From Parathalassolituus penaei (GTDB lineage: Bacteria > Pseudomonadota > Gammaproteobacteria > Pseudomonadales > Oceanobacteraceae): a stretch of 64,000 nucleotides of DNA. Made by a program: the position numbers and the translations under genes. Shown one piece after another: positions 46,008 through 54,744 of the stretch. Within the stretch, counting starts at the first letter, position 1. Each line of letters opens with the position of its first letter. Below the pieces are notes generated by a model. The model was not told the DNA's origin. It saw nothing but the letters and a program-made list of their open reading frames with translations, and made no database searches. Location: the NCBI RefSeq assembly GCF_026626885.1, contig NZ_JAPNOA010000018.1, positions 1-64,000 of the forward strand. Direction: 5' to 3'.

Positions 46008-46289
46008 TTATGCGCTGAGTATGGTAATTCGTTCTTCGCGCATCAGGATGGGCTGGATGGAGGCTGTTACGGAGCGGCGCGAATCGGATGTCGACCAGTG
46101 GTTCCAGGCTTCAACACTGGCCCAGTTGGTCATGATGATTCGGTGATTGGGATCTTTTTCGTCTTTATAGGACGCGCCGGATATGTATCCGGGGGCTTCG
46201 AGAATGGCGCGAAGTGTTTCCTTGATAGCGGCTTCGTAAGTGGTTTCCATGCCATCGGCGATCTGACGATCGATGAGTACCTTGATCAT
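46008..46289 (-). CDS. small ABM-fold (antibiotic biosynthesis monooxygenase-like) protein
   Basis: A 93-residue ferredoxin-like protein beginning MIKVLIDRQIADGMETTYEA, with APGYISGASY, HRIIMTNWASVEAWNHW and a C-terminal strand. This matches the ABM/heme-degrading monooxygenase fold, but substrate and activity are unknown. It sits between two roadblock genes (131 bp and 92 bp gaps) in the same direction, so it may be co-transcribed. A link to GTPase signalling is only positional. Confidence 0.75.
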   Translation of the reverse strand: MIKVLIDRQIADGMETTYEAAIKETLRAILEAPGYISGASYKDEKDPNHRIIMTNWASVEAWNHWSTSDSRRSVTASIQPILMREERITILSA

Positions 46290-46381
46290 GCGTTGGAGTT
46301 TCCTTGTCTGATTATTATTGGAAACTCCGACGTTAATTCCTGATTTCTACGGGTGCAAGGATTCAGATCAATCCATTGGTC

Positions 46382-46816
46382 TTAATGTTTGGGCCATGCC
46401 ATGCCGGTTGCTCGGGCCGGTTTGTCGTCCAGGATTTCATATAACTTTTGAACGGTACGGTTAGCATCCAGCAATACTTTGCCAAGATTGGCGGATGGAT
46501 CTGTCGCCAATGCCAGAACTGCATCAAGGCCTATATGGGTAAGCAGCATGACGCCGCGAGTGCCCATTACCATTACCTGTTTCAGTTCGCCAATATCGAC
46601 TTCACTTGAGGCTCGGTCTGCCAGGACCAGTAACGAGGCATTCATGGCTGCGAATACGTCTTCGTCAATGTTGGCTCCAAGAGCGGATCCGATAATCAAT
46701 CCATCGGTTGTCATGGCTGCAGATGCCTGGATGGCTCCACCTGAGCCACTGATCAGTCCTCGCAGAGTGGAGCGAACCTGGCTGGCCTTTGGATGGCCGT
46801 TATCCTGTGTACTCAT
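46382..46816 (-). CDS. roadblock/LC7 domain protein (paralogue 2)
   Basis: The 144-residue roadblock protein has the core blocks IQASAAMTTDGLIIGSALGA, DEDVFAAMNASLLVLADRAS and GELKQVMVMGTRGVMLLTHI, more than half identical by eye to the protein at 45457. It carries a short C-terminal extension (DKPARATGMAWPKH). It is a likely partner of the small GTPase encoded upstream; a strong hairpin separates it from the next gene up. Confidence 0.87.
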   Translation of the reverse strand: MSTQDNGHPKASQVRSTLRGLISGSGGAIQASAAMTTDGLIIGSALGANIDEDVFAAMNASLLVLADRASSEVDIGELKQVMVMGTRGVMLLTHIGLDAVLALATDPSANLGKVLLDANRTVQKLYEILDDKPARATGMAWPKH

Positions 46817-46862
46817 ATTGTGTTTTTCCTTGCTTGTGCTTGGGGGTATTTGAGTCGGATAA

Positions 46863-46892
46863 AACGATGGCGGCTATTATGCCGCCATCGTT
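46863..46892 (-). terminator. hairpin between two roadblock genes
   Basis: AACGATGGCGGC-TATTAT-GCCGCCATCGTT, a perfect 12-bp stem followed on the minus strand by TTAT after the closing TT. It lies 35 bp beyond the stop of the 46927 gene and probably ends or attenuates transcription from the GTPase operon. Confidence 0.75.
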
Positions 46893-46926
46893 GAATCAAA
46901 ATACCTGTCCCAGGTAGAAGCTGTTA

Positions 46927-47334
46927 TCAGACAGATGCTTCCAGTAGTGGCATGGCTGAACGGGACTTGCTCAGTACCATACCCAGGTTTGCAGTCAAGC
47001 GGCATACAAAACAGGCTACGTGGTCAGGGTAGGTTTTGCTACGAATGAACACGTGGATCAGATTGTCAGAGTTAACAATTATTTCCTGAAAGTAATGATA
47101 GTTGTCCAGAGCCAGGCCGCGGGCTTTTTTGAAAATATGCTCAATGGTCATGACGTTTGACCCTTGGAACAGGTCGGCTGTTGCTGCAGCTAGCAGATCC
47201 AGAACGTCATTAGGGTGAGAATCGACAGTTTTGATACCCAGCAGCATGCCGCTGGACAGATCTACATAGCCGGCAGCAACGCATTCAGGAATGCTGACGG
47301 TGGCTTTCTGCAGTGCTTCGTTGAGGCTGGACAT
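46927..47334 (-). CDS. divergent roadblock-like protein
   Basis: 135 residues from ATG 47334, with GGAG eight bases upstream; a GTG five codons earlier is possible. The pattern is a profilin/roadblock-like alpha-beta fold: ECVAAGYVDLSSGMLLGIKT, then HPNDVLDLLAAATADLFQGS, a middle FKKARG helix, and ANLGMVLSKSRSAMPLL at the end. The two classic paralogues nearby end similarly (NIGSVVL, NLGKVLL). Two cysteines (ACFVCRL) are notable. It follows the ABC-phosphatase gene by 86 bp. Confidence 0.65.
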   Translation of the reverse strand: MSSLNEALQKATVSIPECVAAGYVDLSSGMLLGIKTVDSHPNDVLDLLAAATADLFQGSNVMTIEHIFKKARGLALDNYHYFQEIIVNSDNLIHVFIRSKTYPDHVACFVCRLTANLGMVLSKSRSAMPLLEASV

Positions 47335-47420
47335 TGTTATGTTCTCCACTAGTAAAACGATTGCGTATCTTGCCGTTTGTTGTTTTGGATAACCCGTTGA
47401 AAAGACAGGAATATCAGTAA

Positions 47421-48767
47421 TTATCGAGCATGTATTCGAGACAGATAGTCCTCGTAGGCCTCCAGAAAATCAACCTGTTTCTGGGATTGAACCCATCTGG
47501 GCTCAATATTTCTTACGGTCTCCAGTGCTGAAAAAGCATCGAGTCCCTGCCAGATGAGATAGGTCGCCAATATGGTTCCCGTTCGCCCCATTCCTGCTCG
47601 ACAATGTACGGCGACCGCCTCGTTTGTACTGAGATGCCTGTATATGTGTTGGCATAAGTCAAGTGCCTGTTGTGGTGTAGGGGCGTCCATGTCTGGGATA
47701 GGGCACCAGTGGGTGCTGATGCCATACCGGTCATTTTCTTCTATAGGGGGGGCTTGTTCCAATAAACACACCAGATGTCTGATGCCAACCCGTTGTAATG
47801 CCTTGAGGTCGTAGTCAGAGTCGAAAAAAATACCGGGCATTGGAGTGCCGGCCAGTACACCCTTGATCAGCCATAAAAAACCTCGTGGTCCAAAGCTTTC
47901 GCTGACGTAGGAGCGAGCTGCTTCCGGGAGTGGTGGCGGTGGTGGCACATCATCGGCTAATGCTTCTGGTGGGGTGTCGGGAGCTGGAACTGCGCAGGAG
48001 CCGGTAGCAACGTATTTCTGTGCCACTGTTGTTTCTGGTGTGGTGAAGAAGGCAGGGGTGTCCGCTTCTTCCTGAATTCTGCCGCCCGCCAGCAATGCCG
48101 TGCGTCCGCCAAGGCGGCGCGCGTGTTGTTGGTTGTGAAGAGAAATCAATATGGATCTGCGTTTGCCTTGTAGTGCTATGTAATCAAGCACCAGGGATTC
48201 GTCGTTGCTGGACAGTCCGCTAGTGGGTTCATCCAGGCAGAGCAGGCGAGTGCCGGTAGCGCAGAGGCGAATAATGGCAATCAATCTTTGAATAGCCAGT
48301 GGTTGGTCAATCACGGATGTGGACAGGTTGTCCGCGAGATGACCAATGCCGGCTTCCTCCAGCATGCGCGTTGCCAAATCGCGTTGTTGAGCAACGGTCA
48401 GTGAGCTACGTTCCGGCAGGTCGTGAATCAGATTTTCCAGCAGGCTAGACATCAGCAGGCGTGTGCTTTGCTGCACCATACGGGGGCGACGTCCTCCGCT
48501 CCCCAGTGTTTCACCACAATAGATAGCGGTGCCCCAGGTGCGAAAGTTTGGGTTGGCTTCGTTAAAACCGGCAAGGGTGCGCAATAGCGTGCTTTTGCCA
48601 ACACCGGTTGGTCCCATCAGGCACGTGATCTGTGTGGGATATATGTCGAGATCAACGGAGCTGAGTATAATCCGGTCGGCGAAGCCTGTTCCAAATTCAC
48701 GCAATTGTAGCAGGGGTTGTTTGGTGACGTTGGTGTCTTGCTGTTCCGCCTGATCCGATGGCTGCAT
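47421..48767 (-). CDS. fusion of an ABC-type ATPase and a dual-specificity protein phosphatase
   Basis: The 448-residue protein has two modules. Residues ~18-250 are an ABC ATPase with Walker A GPTGVGKST (52-60), Q-loop near Q99, Walker B LLCLDE (175-180) and switch H211. The LSGGQ signature is replaced by LSTSVIDQPLAIQRL (148-162). After a Pro-rich linker (VPPPPPLPEA), residues ~295-445 are a cysteine phosphatase with P-loop HCRAGMGRTG (388-397; C389, R395) and a likely general acid D359 (PIPDMD). No membrane partner is encoded nearby, so transport is unlikely. Its start shares one base with the GTPase stop (TAATG), implying tight coupling. Substrate unknown. Confidence 0.85.
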   Translation of the reverse strand: MQPSDQAEQQDTNVTKQPLLQLREFGTGFADRIILSSVDLDIYPTQITCLMGPTGVGKSTLLRTLAGFNEANPNFRTWGTAIYCGETLGSGGRRPRMVQQSTRLLMSSLLENLIHDLPERSSLTVAQQRDLATRMLEEAGIGHLADNLSTSVIDQPLAIQRLIAIIRLCATGTRLLCLDEPTSGLSSNDESLVLDYIALQGKRRSILISLHNQQHARRLGGRTALLAGGRIQEEADTPAFFTTPETTVAQKYVATGSCAVPAPDTPPEALADDVPPPPPLPEAARSYVSESFGPRGFLWLIKGVLAGTPMPGIFFDSDYDLKALQRVGIRHLVCLLEQAPPIEENDRYGISTHWCPIPDMDAPTPQQALDLCQHIYRHLSTNEAVAVHCRAGMGRTGTILATYLIWQGLDAFSALETVRNIEPRWVQSQKQVDFLEAYEDYLSRIHAR

Positions 48768-49297
48768 TATTTCAGGCCCAGCTCCAGAATGGAGAGCAAG
48801 CTCATTAACAGGATTTCTACGTCCTCTGCCTTGCGTGCATCAACCTCATACACTGGTGCATTAATGCCCATTTCATGCAGTTTGTTTATATAGGTTGTGA
48901 GCGGTGGCTGGGGAGCCAGATCCATGCGAGTTATCCCTACGACCACTGCATTGCGATCAATAAAGGAGCGGAATGCATTGATATAGAACTCCATATCCGC
49001 AACAGGGTCAGGCTGTTTGTTGTCAATCAGCAAAACCAGGCCCAGGCCACCGACTGTCAGAACATCCCACATAAATGAGAAGCGGGTTTGACCAGGAGTT
49101 CCAAAGAGGTGGACTTTTTCTCCTCCTGGTAGCTTTAGCATGCCGTAGTCCATGGCAACGGTTGTGCTTTCCTTGCGTTTGGCTACGTCATCAGAGGCTT
49201 TTGCTTCGGTCGTGGCAACCGGTACGTCACTGATGGCGGCAATTGCTGTGGTTTTTCCTGCGCCTACCTGGCCGCCAAAAATAATCTTGTAGTCCAT
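48767..49297 (-). CDS. MglA-like small GTPase
   Basis: Ras-like bacterial GTPase, 176 residues from ATG 49297 (MDYKIIFGGQVGAGKTT). G1 is GGQVGAGKTT (8-17), G3 GTPGQTRF from 66 and G4 TRMD (123-126) in place of NKxD. A conserved Thr in the switch 1 region (KESTTVAMDYG) is present. The upstream in-frame extension has no ribosome site. It is the first gene of the signalling operon and is coupled to the ABC-phosphatase gene by TAATG. Partners are presumably the roadblock proteins, as MglB is for MglA. Confidence 0.88.
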   Translation of the reverse strand: MDYKIIFGGQVGAGKTTAIAAISDVPVATTEAKASDDVAKRKESTTVAMDYGMLKLPGGEKVHLFGTPGQTRFSFMWDVLTVGGLGLVLLIDNKQPDPVADMEFYINAFRSFIDRNAVVVGITRMDLAPQPPLTTYINKLHEMGINAPVYEVDARKAEDVEILLMSLLSILELGLK

Positions 49298-49874
49298 TCC
49301 GAGCGGGTTTCCCAATATGTTGCTGGAGTAATAAGTGTGTTCTTGCGAACTGTACGCGAATAATCGACGCACTCTTGTGCAGATTCAAGCAAATTTGCCA
49401 TGAGGCCTGATTTGACGTCTGAATTGGTTTTGTCTGATGGTTGTTGATATGTCGGATGGTATCGAGCGTTGTTCGCAGAGTGATTGTGTGCATCCGGTCC
49501 GGATGAAAAGCGTTTGGCAAATGAGCGGATATGGTTTGTTGGTGGTATGTGTGCTGTGGCCGTTTTTGCTGATGACTTGGTTGTATTGATGATGTTGTGA
49601 CTGTTTTTTGCTGGTGGAGAGTGTTCTTTGTCTGACCCAATCCGGTGCGGCGACATTGCGCCAGAGTGTCCCCAGGATTCAGGTATTCGGGCTATCAAGC
49701 CGACTTTGTGATTCATCACCATCCTGATAGGTCAGAGCGGACACCGAATTATTCAGAGGCCCTGGTGGTTGCCAATACGTGTGTCAGTATTGGCTTCTTG
49801 ATGAGTTGCAGTGCTTGATGGTGTGTTCGATATCAAGGAAGCGCTATCCGATTTGAGGGGGCTGCCAGGTTTGA
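49298..49874. other. 577-bp gene-free region upstream of the GTPase operon
   Basis: AT-richer than the neighbours. Open frames on the minus strand are low-complexity and His/Thr/Asn-rich, and I do not accept them as genes. It should hold the promoter of the GTPase operon, but no clear -35/-10 pair or operator was identified. Confidence 0.5.
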
Positions 49875-50480
49875 TTATTTTGACAGGAAGCGAGTGATTA
49901 ATTTGCCAATAATGGACTGGTGTTTATGCTCTTGGCGCTCAATAACGGCTGGTGTTGTACGGTTGATAATGCGGGTGTATCCGGCAGCATTGGCGGCGCT
50001 GTAAAAACGGTTCAGTTCCGGCTCGTCGGTTTTTAGTACGCGTGATGCCAGTACCAGAGATGTTGCCCGGCGCGTAAAAAGTGCGGCAATACGCTGGTCT
50101 GCCAGTTCGTGTGGCAAACGAGTGAAGTTCGGCCAGCGGATCAGTTTGACTACGTCGTCTCGGCGGCATTGACCCAGCAGCGATCCATTGGATTGGTAAT
50201 AAGCGAGAATCCATTGCAGTTCACTAATGGGATGCTCGCGATTCAGATGTGCCGGAGGGGATTGGCCAGGAATAAAGCTCAGGTTGCGGTAGTCATTACC
50301 AGTCGCTTTGAGGTGTTCATTGTCCTGGGTGAAAAAACTGCGGCGAGTGCCATTCAGGAAAATGTCGCAATTATTACCCAGCTTGATTAACAGGCTCTGC
50401 TTTTGTTCGAGCGCGCGAGTAACAACACTCAGGTGATCCTGTGTCGGGATTGAGGGCTTCAGGGTGGTTTCGACGCTCAT
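49875..50480 (-). CDS. unrecognised protein upstream of the GTPase cluster
   Basis: Family not recognised. The 201 residues are soluble and basic towards the end (GKLITRFLSK). A beta-rich first half (SLLIKLGNNCDIFLNGTRRS) is followed by SELQWILAYYQSNGSLLGQC and RLPHELADQRIAALFTRRAT, then ELNRFYSAANAAGYTRIINR. No cofactor motif is visible. It has the same orientation as the GTPase cluster but is 577 bp upstream of it, so it is not clearly in that operon. Confidence 0.6.
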   Translation of the reverse strand: MSVETTLKPSIPTQDHLSVVTRALEQKQSLLIKLGNNCDIFLNGTRRSFFTQDNEHLKATGNDYRNLSFIPGQSPPAHLNREHPISELQWILAYYQSNGSLLGQCRRDDVVKLIRWPNFTRLPHELADQRIAALFTRRATSLVLASRVLKTDEPELNRFYSAANAAGYTRIINRTTPAVIERQEHKHQSIIGKLITRFLSK

Positions 50481-51244
50481 CAGGGTTCAATCCTTGGGTT
50501 GAGTGGCTGCACAATATGAGTGCGGTAGATCCTATCGGAAAGCATGAATTCTTCAATGCTGTGATGAATGTCGCATTACAGGTATTTCAGATTTCAAGAA
50601 TGAGATAGAGTTTGGTTGTGTTGCATTTATGAATGTTTTTTCTGGTGTATGAGGGAGTTATTGTTGCGGTTCACAATGATTCGACCTTAAATGCACGCTT
50701 TTCCCATGCGTTGAGGTTTCAAAGTGTTGCTTTGGGGTGGTTGTTTGTGATCTGTGGCAAATCTCTCGTTAGAGAGTCAGGTGGATATTTTTAATGGATA
50801 GCATTGTGGCTACTCAAGAAATGATGATTATTTTGTATTGAGGTTGCCATTGTGGTACCAGGGACACTCTGAATAACTCTGCACAGCTTTCGGCTCTGGC
50901 TCCTGCTTCGCTCTGCATCCATGCAGTCGTGCGCGGGTGCTGCAGAGTGTGTGAGCGAGGCGACGAACGCAGCGAAATGACGAACCAACCTGGCCGGGGC
51001 CTTTTCAAGTCGGGCCGCGCAGGTTCGTCAACACCGCTCAAACCTTGAGTTCTGAAAATAAAAAAGCTCTTGGATGTCATGCCGATCAGTTAAGAACATT
51101 TCAACACTGAGCGGCACCTTAACTATCCTCTGCGCAGGTTTTTATGGTCGCGAGGATGTCGGGCTTGCGATTGTGTATCCGATTCTTTCCTTCGGTCATT
51201 GCCTGATCATTGATTGTTGAAGTTGCACGGCGTTGCTGGCTGCA
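50481..51244. other. gene-poor region
   Basis: No convincing gene. The left half is AT-rich. An inverted repeat TGACGAACC / GGTTCGTCA (50978-50986 and 51022-51030) spaced by 35 bp is the only structure I can point to. Confidence 0.5.
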
Positions 51245-51400
51245 TCATGCCCATTTGGTTGGGGGCGAAACGCCGTTGTCGGTGACAACCGGAGACAGGA
51301 ATCCAGTCGGCAAAATCAGCGGGAGGCCGGTCAGGCCGGGGGGACAAGGTCCCCCATGAGGGGCATACGGTTGTGCCCATTAACAAAAGCCGTGCAGATT
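51245..51400 (-). repeat. diverged inverted copy of the 300-bp repeat
   Basis: Read on the minus strand it follows the order of the units at 13148-14074: GGGGGACCTTGTCCCCC, then GGCCTCCCGCTGATTTTGCC, then CTCCGGTTGTCACCGACAAC and GGCGTTTCG. Identity drops outside these blocks. It has in-frame stops, which argues against coding. It lies downstream of the FabY-type gene in a gap without genes. Confidence 0.7.
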
Positions 51401-51506
51401 GTGCGGCATTCGACGCTGGAGCGAGGCGTAAGAATGCCCACGGGTGCTTGACTGATCGGTCCTTTGGATGGGCTTTTTGTTTTGTCTGCAGTTGTGTTCA
51501 GGTTTG

Positions 51507-53204
51507 TCAGAGCTCGACAGGCTTGTCCCAGCCACGGATATAGATGTGGGTATCGCTGATGGTCAGATCATGCGGTTCCAGAACATCGGTGCCGAAGTGG
51601 TAACGAGGGCTGGTGTTGCCTGCGGTGGTTTCGGCATCAAAGCGCTCGCTGGCGGCAACGATGGCTTCGTTGCGGCCTGCCCAGGCGCTCAGTTCCTGTT
51701 CGGAGTAGCGATTTTTCAGCAGGGTGCGGGTCATGTCCGGAGAGATGATGCTTGCTGAAGCGTTGTTACCACCAAAACCTTTGGCATTAATAAAGGCTAT
51801 CGGCAGGCTGGTTGGATCGATTTCGCGGTGCTTCAGAACGAAATCGAGGCGCTCGCGGTGTACGTCATCGGCTATGCGTTCGGTGGTGGTAATGCCCGGC
51901 ATGATACCTTCCGCCCATGTCCCCAGCGTCAGAGTCAGCTGGTCGGCAGATGCAGCAGCCAGAGAGTGGCCCAGATGTGCCTTGGCGGCAGTGATGGTCC
52001 AGTCTTCGATACCAAACGCTTTTGCCAGTTCGGCGTAAATGTGCGATTCGGTTACGCGGTTCTGTGGGGTGCTGCTGCCGTGAGCATGAATAAAGGTGCC
52101 GCGACGCAGGGTTTCTTCACCCAGCAGGCGACGCGCAGATGCAACGGCTTTGCCCATGGTCAGGTAGTTGCCAACTCCGGGGTTGGAGATTGACTTCTTG
52201 TAGCCGTCGGCGTTAACGAACACGTCACCAATACTGCCGTGAATGCTCAAGCCCAGTTCGACGGCCAACTTGTCGTCGGTCAGTACAAAGAACTGTGCAG
52301 ATTCGGCGATGGTGAAGCCGGCGTTTTCGCCAAATGGACGACTGGCACGACGCAGGTCGGCTGGTTCGTCAGCGCTGCGGTTGTCCAGTGCGCGGATGTT
52401 CTGTTCGGTAGCCAGTGCGGTCATGGCGTTGTAACCCTCGACAATCTCCGGCACCAGCGGTGCTTCGGCGTTGCCAACAATCACAATACGGCGACGGCCG
52501 CTTTCGATGTCTTCTTTTGCCAGGCGCAGGTTATAGAGGAAGGTGGCGCAAGCGGCGGTCATGCTGCCGGTGTTGCCAATGTTGCCCAGAACATAGGCAT
52601 TGATAAAGTCGGCTGGCATTTCGCTCAGGCCCATGGCGCACTGTTTGGATGATGTGCGTTTGCCGAGCAGGGCTGCTTGCATCATACCGCCATGAGAGTT
52701 GTAGTCTTGCTGCCCCATGGCAGAGCCGGCGTAAACGCCAATTTCATCCGGGCCTACATGACGGCTCAGGGTTTCCCATTCGATCCCCAGTTGGCCAAGT
52801 GCGTCGCTGGCGGCATAAACCGCCATCTGCAAACCGCGCGGGTGATGCAGGGAGCGGTACAGTTTGGCCGGGTCAAAACCTTTTGGCATCTGGCCCGCGC
52901 TTTGTACGGCAAGGCGCTTGTGGCCCTGGCGCCAGCATTGGACTCCATTCTCATCCTTGAAGGGCTCGTGGAAAGGGACGGCTTTGGCGTCCCAGTCGAC
53001 GTTGTCCCATTCCCGTACCAGGGTGCCATCCAGAATGGCTTGTTCATCGCTGGTGCCCATCATGGCGGCGAGGCTGGCAAGGGTAGCATTGCGCTTGTCG
53101 GCGCTGAGGGCATCGAGCACGATGCGGCGGAAAGCATGGTGGCCAGAGCTGCGGCCGGCGGCATTGATGCCACCAAAAGCGGTAATAACGGCCAGGTTTT
53201 TCAT
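51507..53204 (-). CDS. fabY: beta-ketoacyl-ACP synthase of the FabY type
   Basis: Condensing enzyme for fatty acid initiation or elongation. It is 565 residues from ATG 53204 (MKNLAVITAFGGINAAGRSS); a TTG five codons up is possible. It is longer than FabB/FabF (about 410). The nucleophile Cys is in MTAACATFLYNL and the catalytic His residues are in HAHGSSTPQNR and AKAHLGHSLAAAS, followed by NAKGFGGNNASA. The extra N-terminal ~150 residues and overall pattern match FabY, described in Pseudomonas aeruginosa as an alternative to FabH for initiation. It is divergent from an AraC-type regulator across 121 bp. Confidence 0.82.
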   Translation of the reverse strand: MKNLAVITAFGGINAAGRSSGHHAFRRIVLDALSADKRNATLASLAAMMGTSDEQAILDGTLVREWDNVDWDAKAVPFHEPFKDENGVQCWRQGHKRLAVQSAGQMPKGFDPAKLYRSLHHPRGLQMAVYAASDALGQLGIEWETLSRHVGPDEIGVYAGSAMGQQDYNSHGGMMQAALLGKRTSSKQCAMGLSEMPADFINAYVLGNIGNTGSMTAACATFLYNLRLAKEDIESGRRRIVIVGNAEAPLVPEIVEGYNAMTALATEQNIRALDNRSADEPADLRRASRPFGENAGFTIAESAQFFVLTDDKLAVELGLSIHGSIGDVFVNADGYKKSISNPGVGNYLTMGKAVASARRLLGEETLRRGTFIHAHGSSTPQNRVTESHIYAELAKAFGIEDWTITAAKAHLGHSLAAASADQLTLTLGTWAEGIMPGITTTERIADDVHRERLDFVLKHREIDPTSLPIAFINAKGFGGNNASASIISPDMTRTLLKNRYSEQELSAWAGRNEAIVAASERFDAETTAGNTSPRYHFGTDVLEPHDLTISDTHIYIRGWDKPVEL

Positions 53205-53325
53205 TATTCGGTAATCCAACTGGTGTTTGGGTGCATCTTATCGGCTGTTTTTTATTGAATAGTAGTATGATCCGGTCAATTCATAGAAGTTTCCTGTCGT
53301 TTGCTGGTGTTAGAGGAGAGACAAC

Positions 53326-54315
53326 ATGTTGCAGCATGTGACCGTATTGGTGCTGGAACAGATGCTGAGCTCCAGTGTCGCCATTCCCATGGAGATGGCG
53401 GAGGCTTTGCGCGCGCGATTGCGGGCGAGTCACCGGGATGATGCTGATTTTGTTATTCAGCTGGCGGCGGTGCGGGAAGGGGAGGTAACGGCGCTGGGCG
53501 GCTTGCGATTGCAGCCAGATTGTCTGCTTTCGGATATTTCCCATACCAGTCTGGTGGTAGTGCCAGCGTTGTGGCGTAACCCCAGGCGCACGCTGGCCCG
53601 TAATGCGGAAGCAATTCATTGGCTGGCAAGGCAGTATCGCCTTGGCGCAAGTGTGATAGCGGTGGGGACGGGGGTTTGTCTGCTGGCGGAAGCTGGCATT
53701 CTGGATGGCAAGCCTGCCACGACTCACTGGCATTACCAGGATCAATTTGCGCGGGATTATCCGGCGGTGCAGTTGCAGCGTCGACATCTGCTGACTCAGG
53801 CTGGGCGAATCTACTGCGCCGCGAGTGTTAACTCGGGTGCCGATATGGTGATTCACCTGATAGGCCAGATGTACGGTCGTGAGTTAGCGTTACAGGTTGA
53901 ACAGCAGTTTTCTCCGGAGGTTCGTAACCCGTTTGAGAAGCAGGTGTATTCAGCCGAAACCAGTGCACGGCATCCGGATGAGGAAATTGCACTGGCACAG
54001 GCATGGATGCAGCAGAATTTGCGCGAGCCCGTTACTCTGGCCCAGTTGGCGCAGCGTAGCGGGTTGAGTGAACGTCAGTTTTCACGTCGATTCCGTCAGT
54101 CGTGTGGAGTTGCGCCGATCGAGTACCTGCATGGATTGCGCTGCAATGCGGCGCGTGAGTTGTTGCAACACAGCAACCTCAGTGTGGCGGATATTGCTGC
54201 CAGTGTTGGTTTTTCAGACAGCAGCTACTTCATTCGCATCTTCAGACGGCTGGCAGGGCAAACGCCCGGTGCTTACCGAGACAAGGTGCGCGGTAAATTA
54301 TTTACCAGTAGCTAG
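53326..54315 (+). CDS. GlxA-type AraC family regulator
   Basis: The 329-residue regulator starts after GAGGAGA. Residues 1-180 form a DJ-1/PfpI-like domain (VTVLVLEQMLSSSVAIPMEM, with nucleophile-elbow position VGTGVCLLAEAG). Residues ~220-320 hold the two AraC helix-turn-helix motifs (TLAQLAQRSGLSERQFSRRF and VADIAASVGFSDSSYFIRIF). The ligand is unknown. Its position back to back with the FabY-type gene suggests, but does not show, control of that gene. Confidence 0.87.
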   Translation: MLQHVTVLVLEQMLSSSVAIPMEMAEALRARLRASHRDDADFVIQLAAVREGEVTALGGLRLQPDCLLSDISHTSLVVVPALWRNPRRTLARNAEAIHWLARQYRLGASVIAVGTGVCLLAEAGILDGKPATTHWHYQDQFARDYPAVQLQRRHLLTQAGRIYCAASVNSGADMVIHLIGQMYGRELALQVEQQFSPEVRNPFEKQVYSAETSARHPDEEIALAQAWMQQNLREPVTLAQLAQRSGLSERQFSRRFRQSCGVAPIEYLHGLRCNAARELLQHSNLSVADIAASVGFSDSSYFIRIFRRLAGQTPGAYRDKVRGKLFTSS

Positions 54316-54652
54316 TTTTTGCACGCCTTTATTGTTGCCAGTTGCGACATCGGCATGCCGGAATCGTCCATGTATATCGTTTCCGGAATAGGCTTTTATT
54401 CGAAACTTTCCCATTTACCCCAGTGTTTTCAGGGGTTTGGGTGGGGTGTTACCCATTTCTTTCATAACCTTGCAGCAAAACCTGTCAGGCTGTAAAAAAA
54501 CTACAGGAAGCCGTTGTTTTCTTTTTCCGGACAGGTCAGACTGTCGCCCGTCTCGGTACTATGCTCCTTTGGACGAGCCCTGGGAGTAATACCAAAGACC
54601 AGAATTTCAGGCCCATAAATGGGTTTAGTTATTGTCACTTACCGTAAAGGGA

Positions 54653-54671
54653 TAATAGGTAAGACCAATTT
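54653..54671. promoter_or_regulatory. PdhR-like operator upstream of aceE
   Basis: GGTAAGACCAATT matches the right and centre of the PdhR consensus (TTGGT-NNN-ACCAA); the left flank is ATA in place of ATT. It is about 75-90 bp before aceE, next to a TTGTCA/TAATAG pair that could be the promoter (short 15-bp spacing). No pdhR gene lies in the window. The remainder of 54316-54744 shows nothing else I can name. Confidence 0.4.
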
Positions 54672-54744
54672 GGGGTTCACAGGCTCAAAAGGCCTCCACC
54701 CGCGCCTGATCCGGGCGCATGTATAAGAAGACCGGGAGTTCCGT

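Noticed and set aside
49264-49722. 152-codon minus-strand frame upstream of the GTPase gene
   Set aside because: His/Asn/Thr-rich low complexity, overlaps the GTPase start in another frame and has no ribosome site.
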